DNA from: RGIG8748 sp045545635
GTDB lineage: Bacteria > Bacillota > Clostridia > UMGS1810
Reading direction: 5' to 3'
Length of the DNA: 13,508 nucleotides
Assembly (NCBI GenBank): GCA_045545635.1
Contig: JAZQBI010000053.1
Span: forward strand, 1-13,508
Shown in pieces: positions 13,499 to 13,508 of the stretch. The notes under the pieces were generated by a model. The model was given only the letters and a program-made list of their open reading frames with translations, ran no database searches and had not been told where the DNA came from. Position 1 is the stretch's first letter. Each line of letters begins with the position of its first letter. A program made the position numbers and the translations under genes.

Positions 13499-13508
13499 TA
13501 AATATATG

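Noticed and set aside
1..13508. CRISPR array, tRNA or rRNA genes
   Set aside because: No spaced short repeats, cloverleaf sequences or rRNA-like tracts were seen on either strand.

Overview
The window looks like a chromosomal piece of a spore-forming, low-to-moderate GC member of the Clostridia. The main evidence is a full-length sigma-G gene with a sigma-F-type promoter, strong AGGAGG-type ribosome binding sites, SLH surface domains, sigma-A promoters and many rho-independent hairpins. No close relative could be named by eye.

Left part (1-2700, all on the minus strand): the 5' two-thirds of a MATE efflux gene runs off the left edge. It is followed rightwards by an AT-rich gene for a secreted SLH-domain protein, then the 3' stump of an unrecognised gene. 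That stump is joined at about position 2325 to a second, broken copy of the first 80 codons of the MATE gene, which carries a TAG at codon 38 but keeps its promoter and ribosome binding site. The SLH gene and the stump therefore sit between two direct repeats of about 324 bp. This looks like the scar of a recombination or integration event.

Middle (2700-5280, minus strand): a two-gene amino-sugar operon of nagA (GlcNAc-6-P deacetylase) overlapping by 11 bp a ROK-family protein with a long N-terminal extension and no recognisable ROK zinc motif. A clear sigma-A promoter drives it and a strong terminator closes it.

Middle right (5290-9900, plus strand): sigG with its own promoter and a terminator-like hairpin. 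Then comes an operon under a TATAAT promoter: an alpha/beta hydrolase, a MurF-type ligase with an N-terminal membrane domain, and Ddl, a D-Ala-D-Ala ligase with a Gly/Ser/Lys-rich active-site lid. MurF and Ddl carry out successive steps (D-Ala-D-Ala synthesis, then its addition to the UDP-MurNAc-tripeptide), so this is a cell-wall precursor operon ending in a strong terminator.

Right part (9900-13508, plus strand): four tightly packed genes of 50, 113, 592 and 361 codons that look like phage virion genes. The 592-residue protein has features of packaged-DNA-stabilisation or tail-hub proteins. The 361-residue protein resembles coiled, repeat-bearing virion or ejection-type proteins of Clostridia phages. 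No capsid, portal, terminase, integrase or lysis gene is visible, and codon use looks like that of the host genes. It could be a prophage edge, a remnant or a domesticated module. It is the least explained part of the window.
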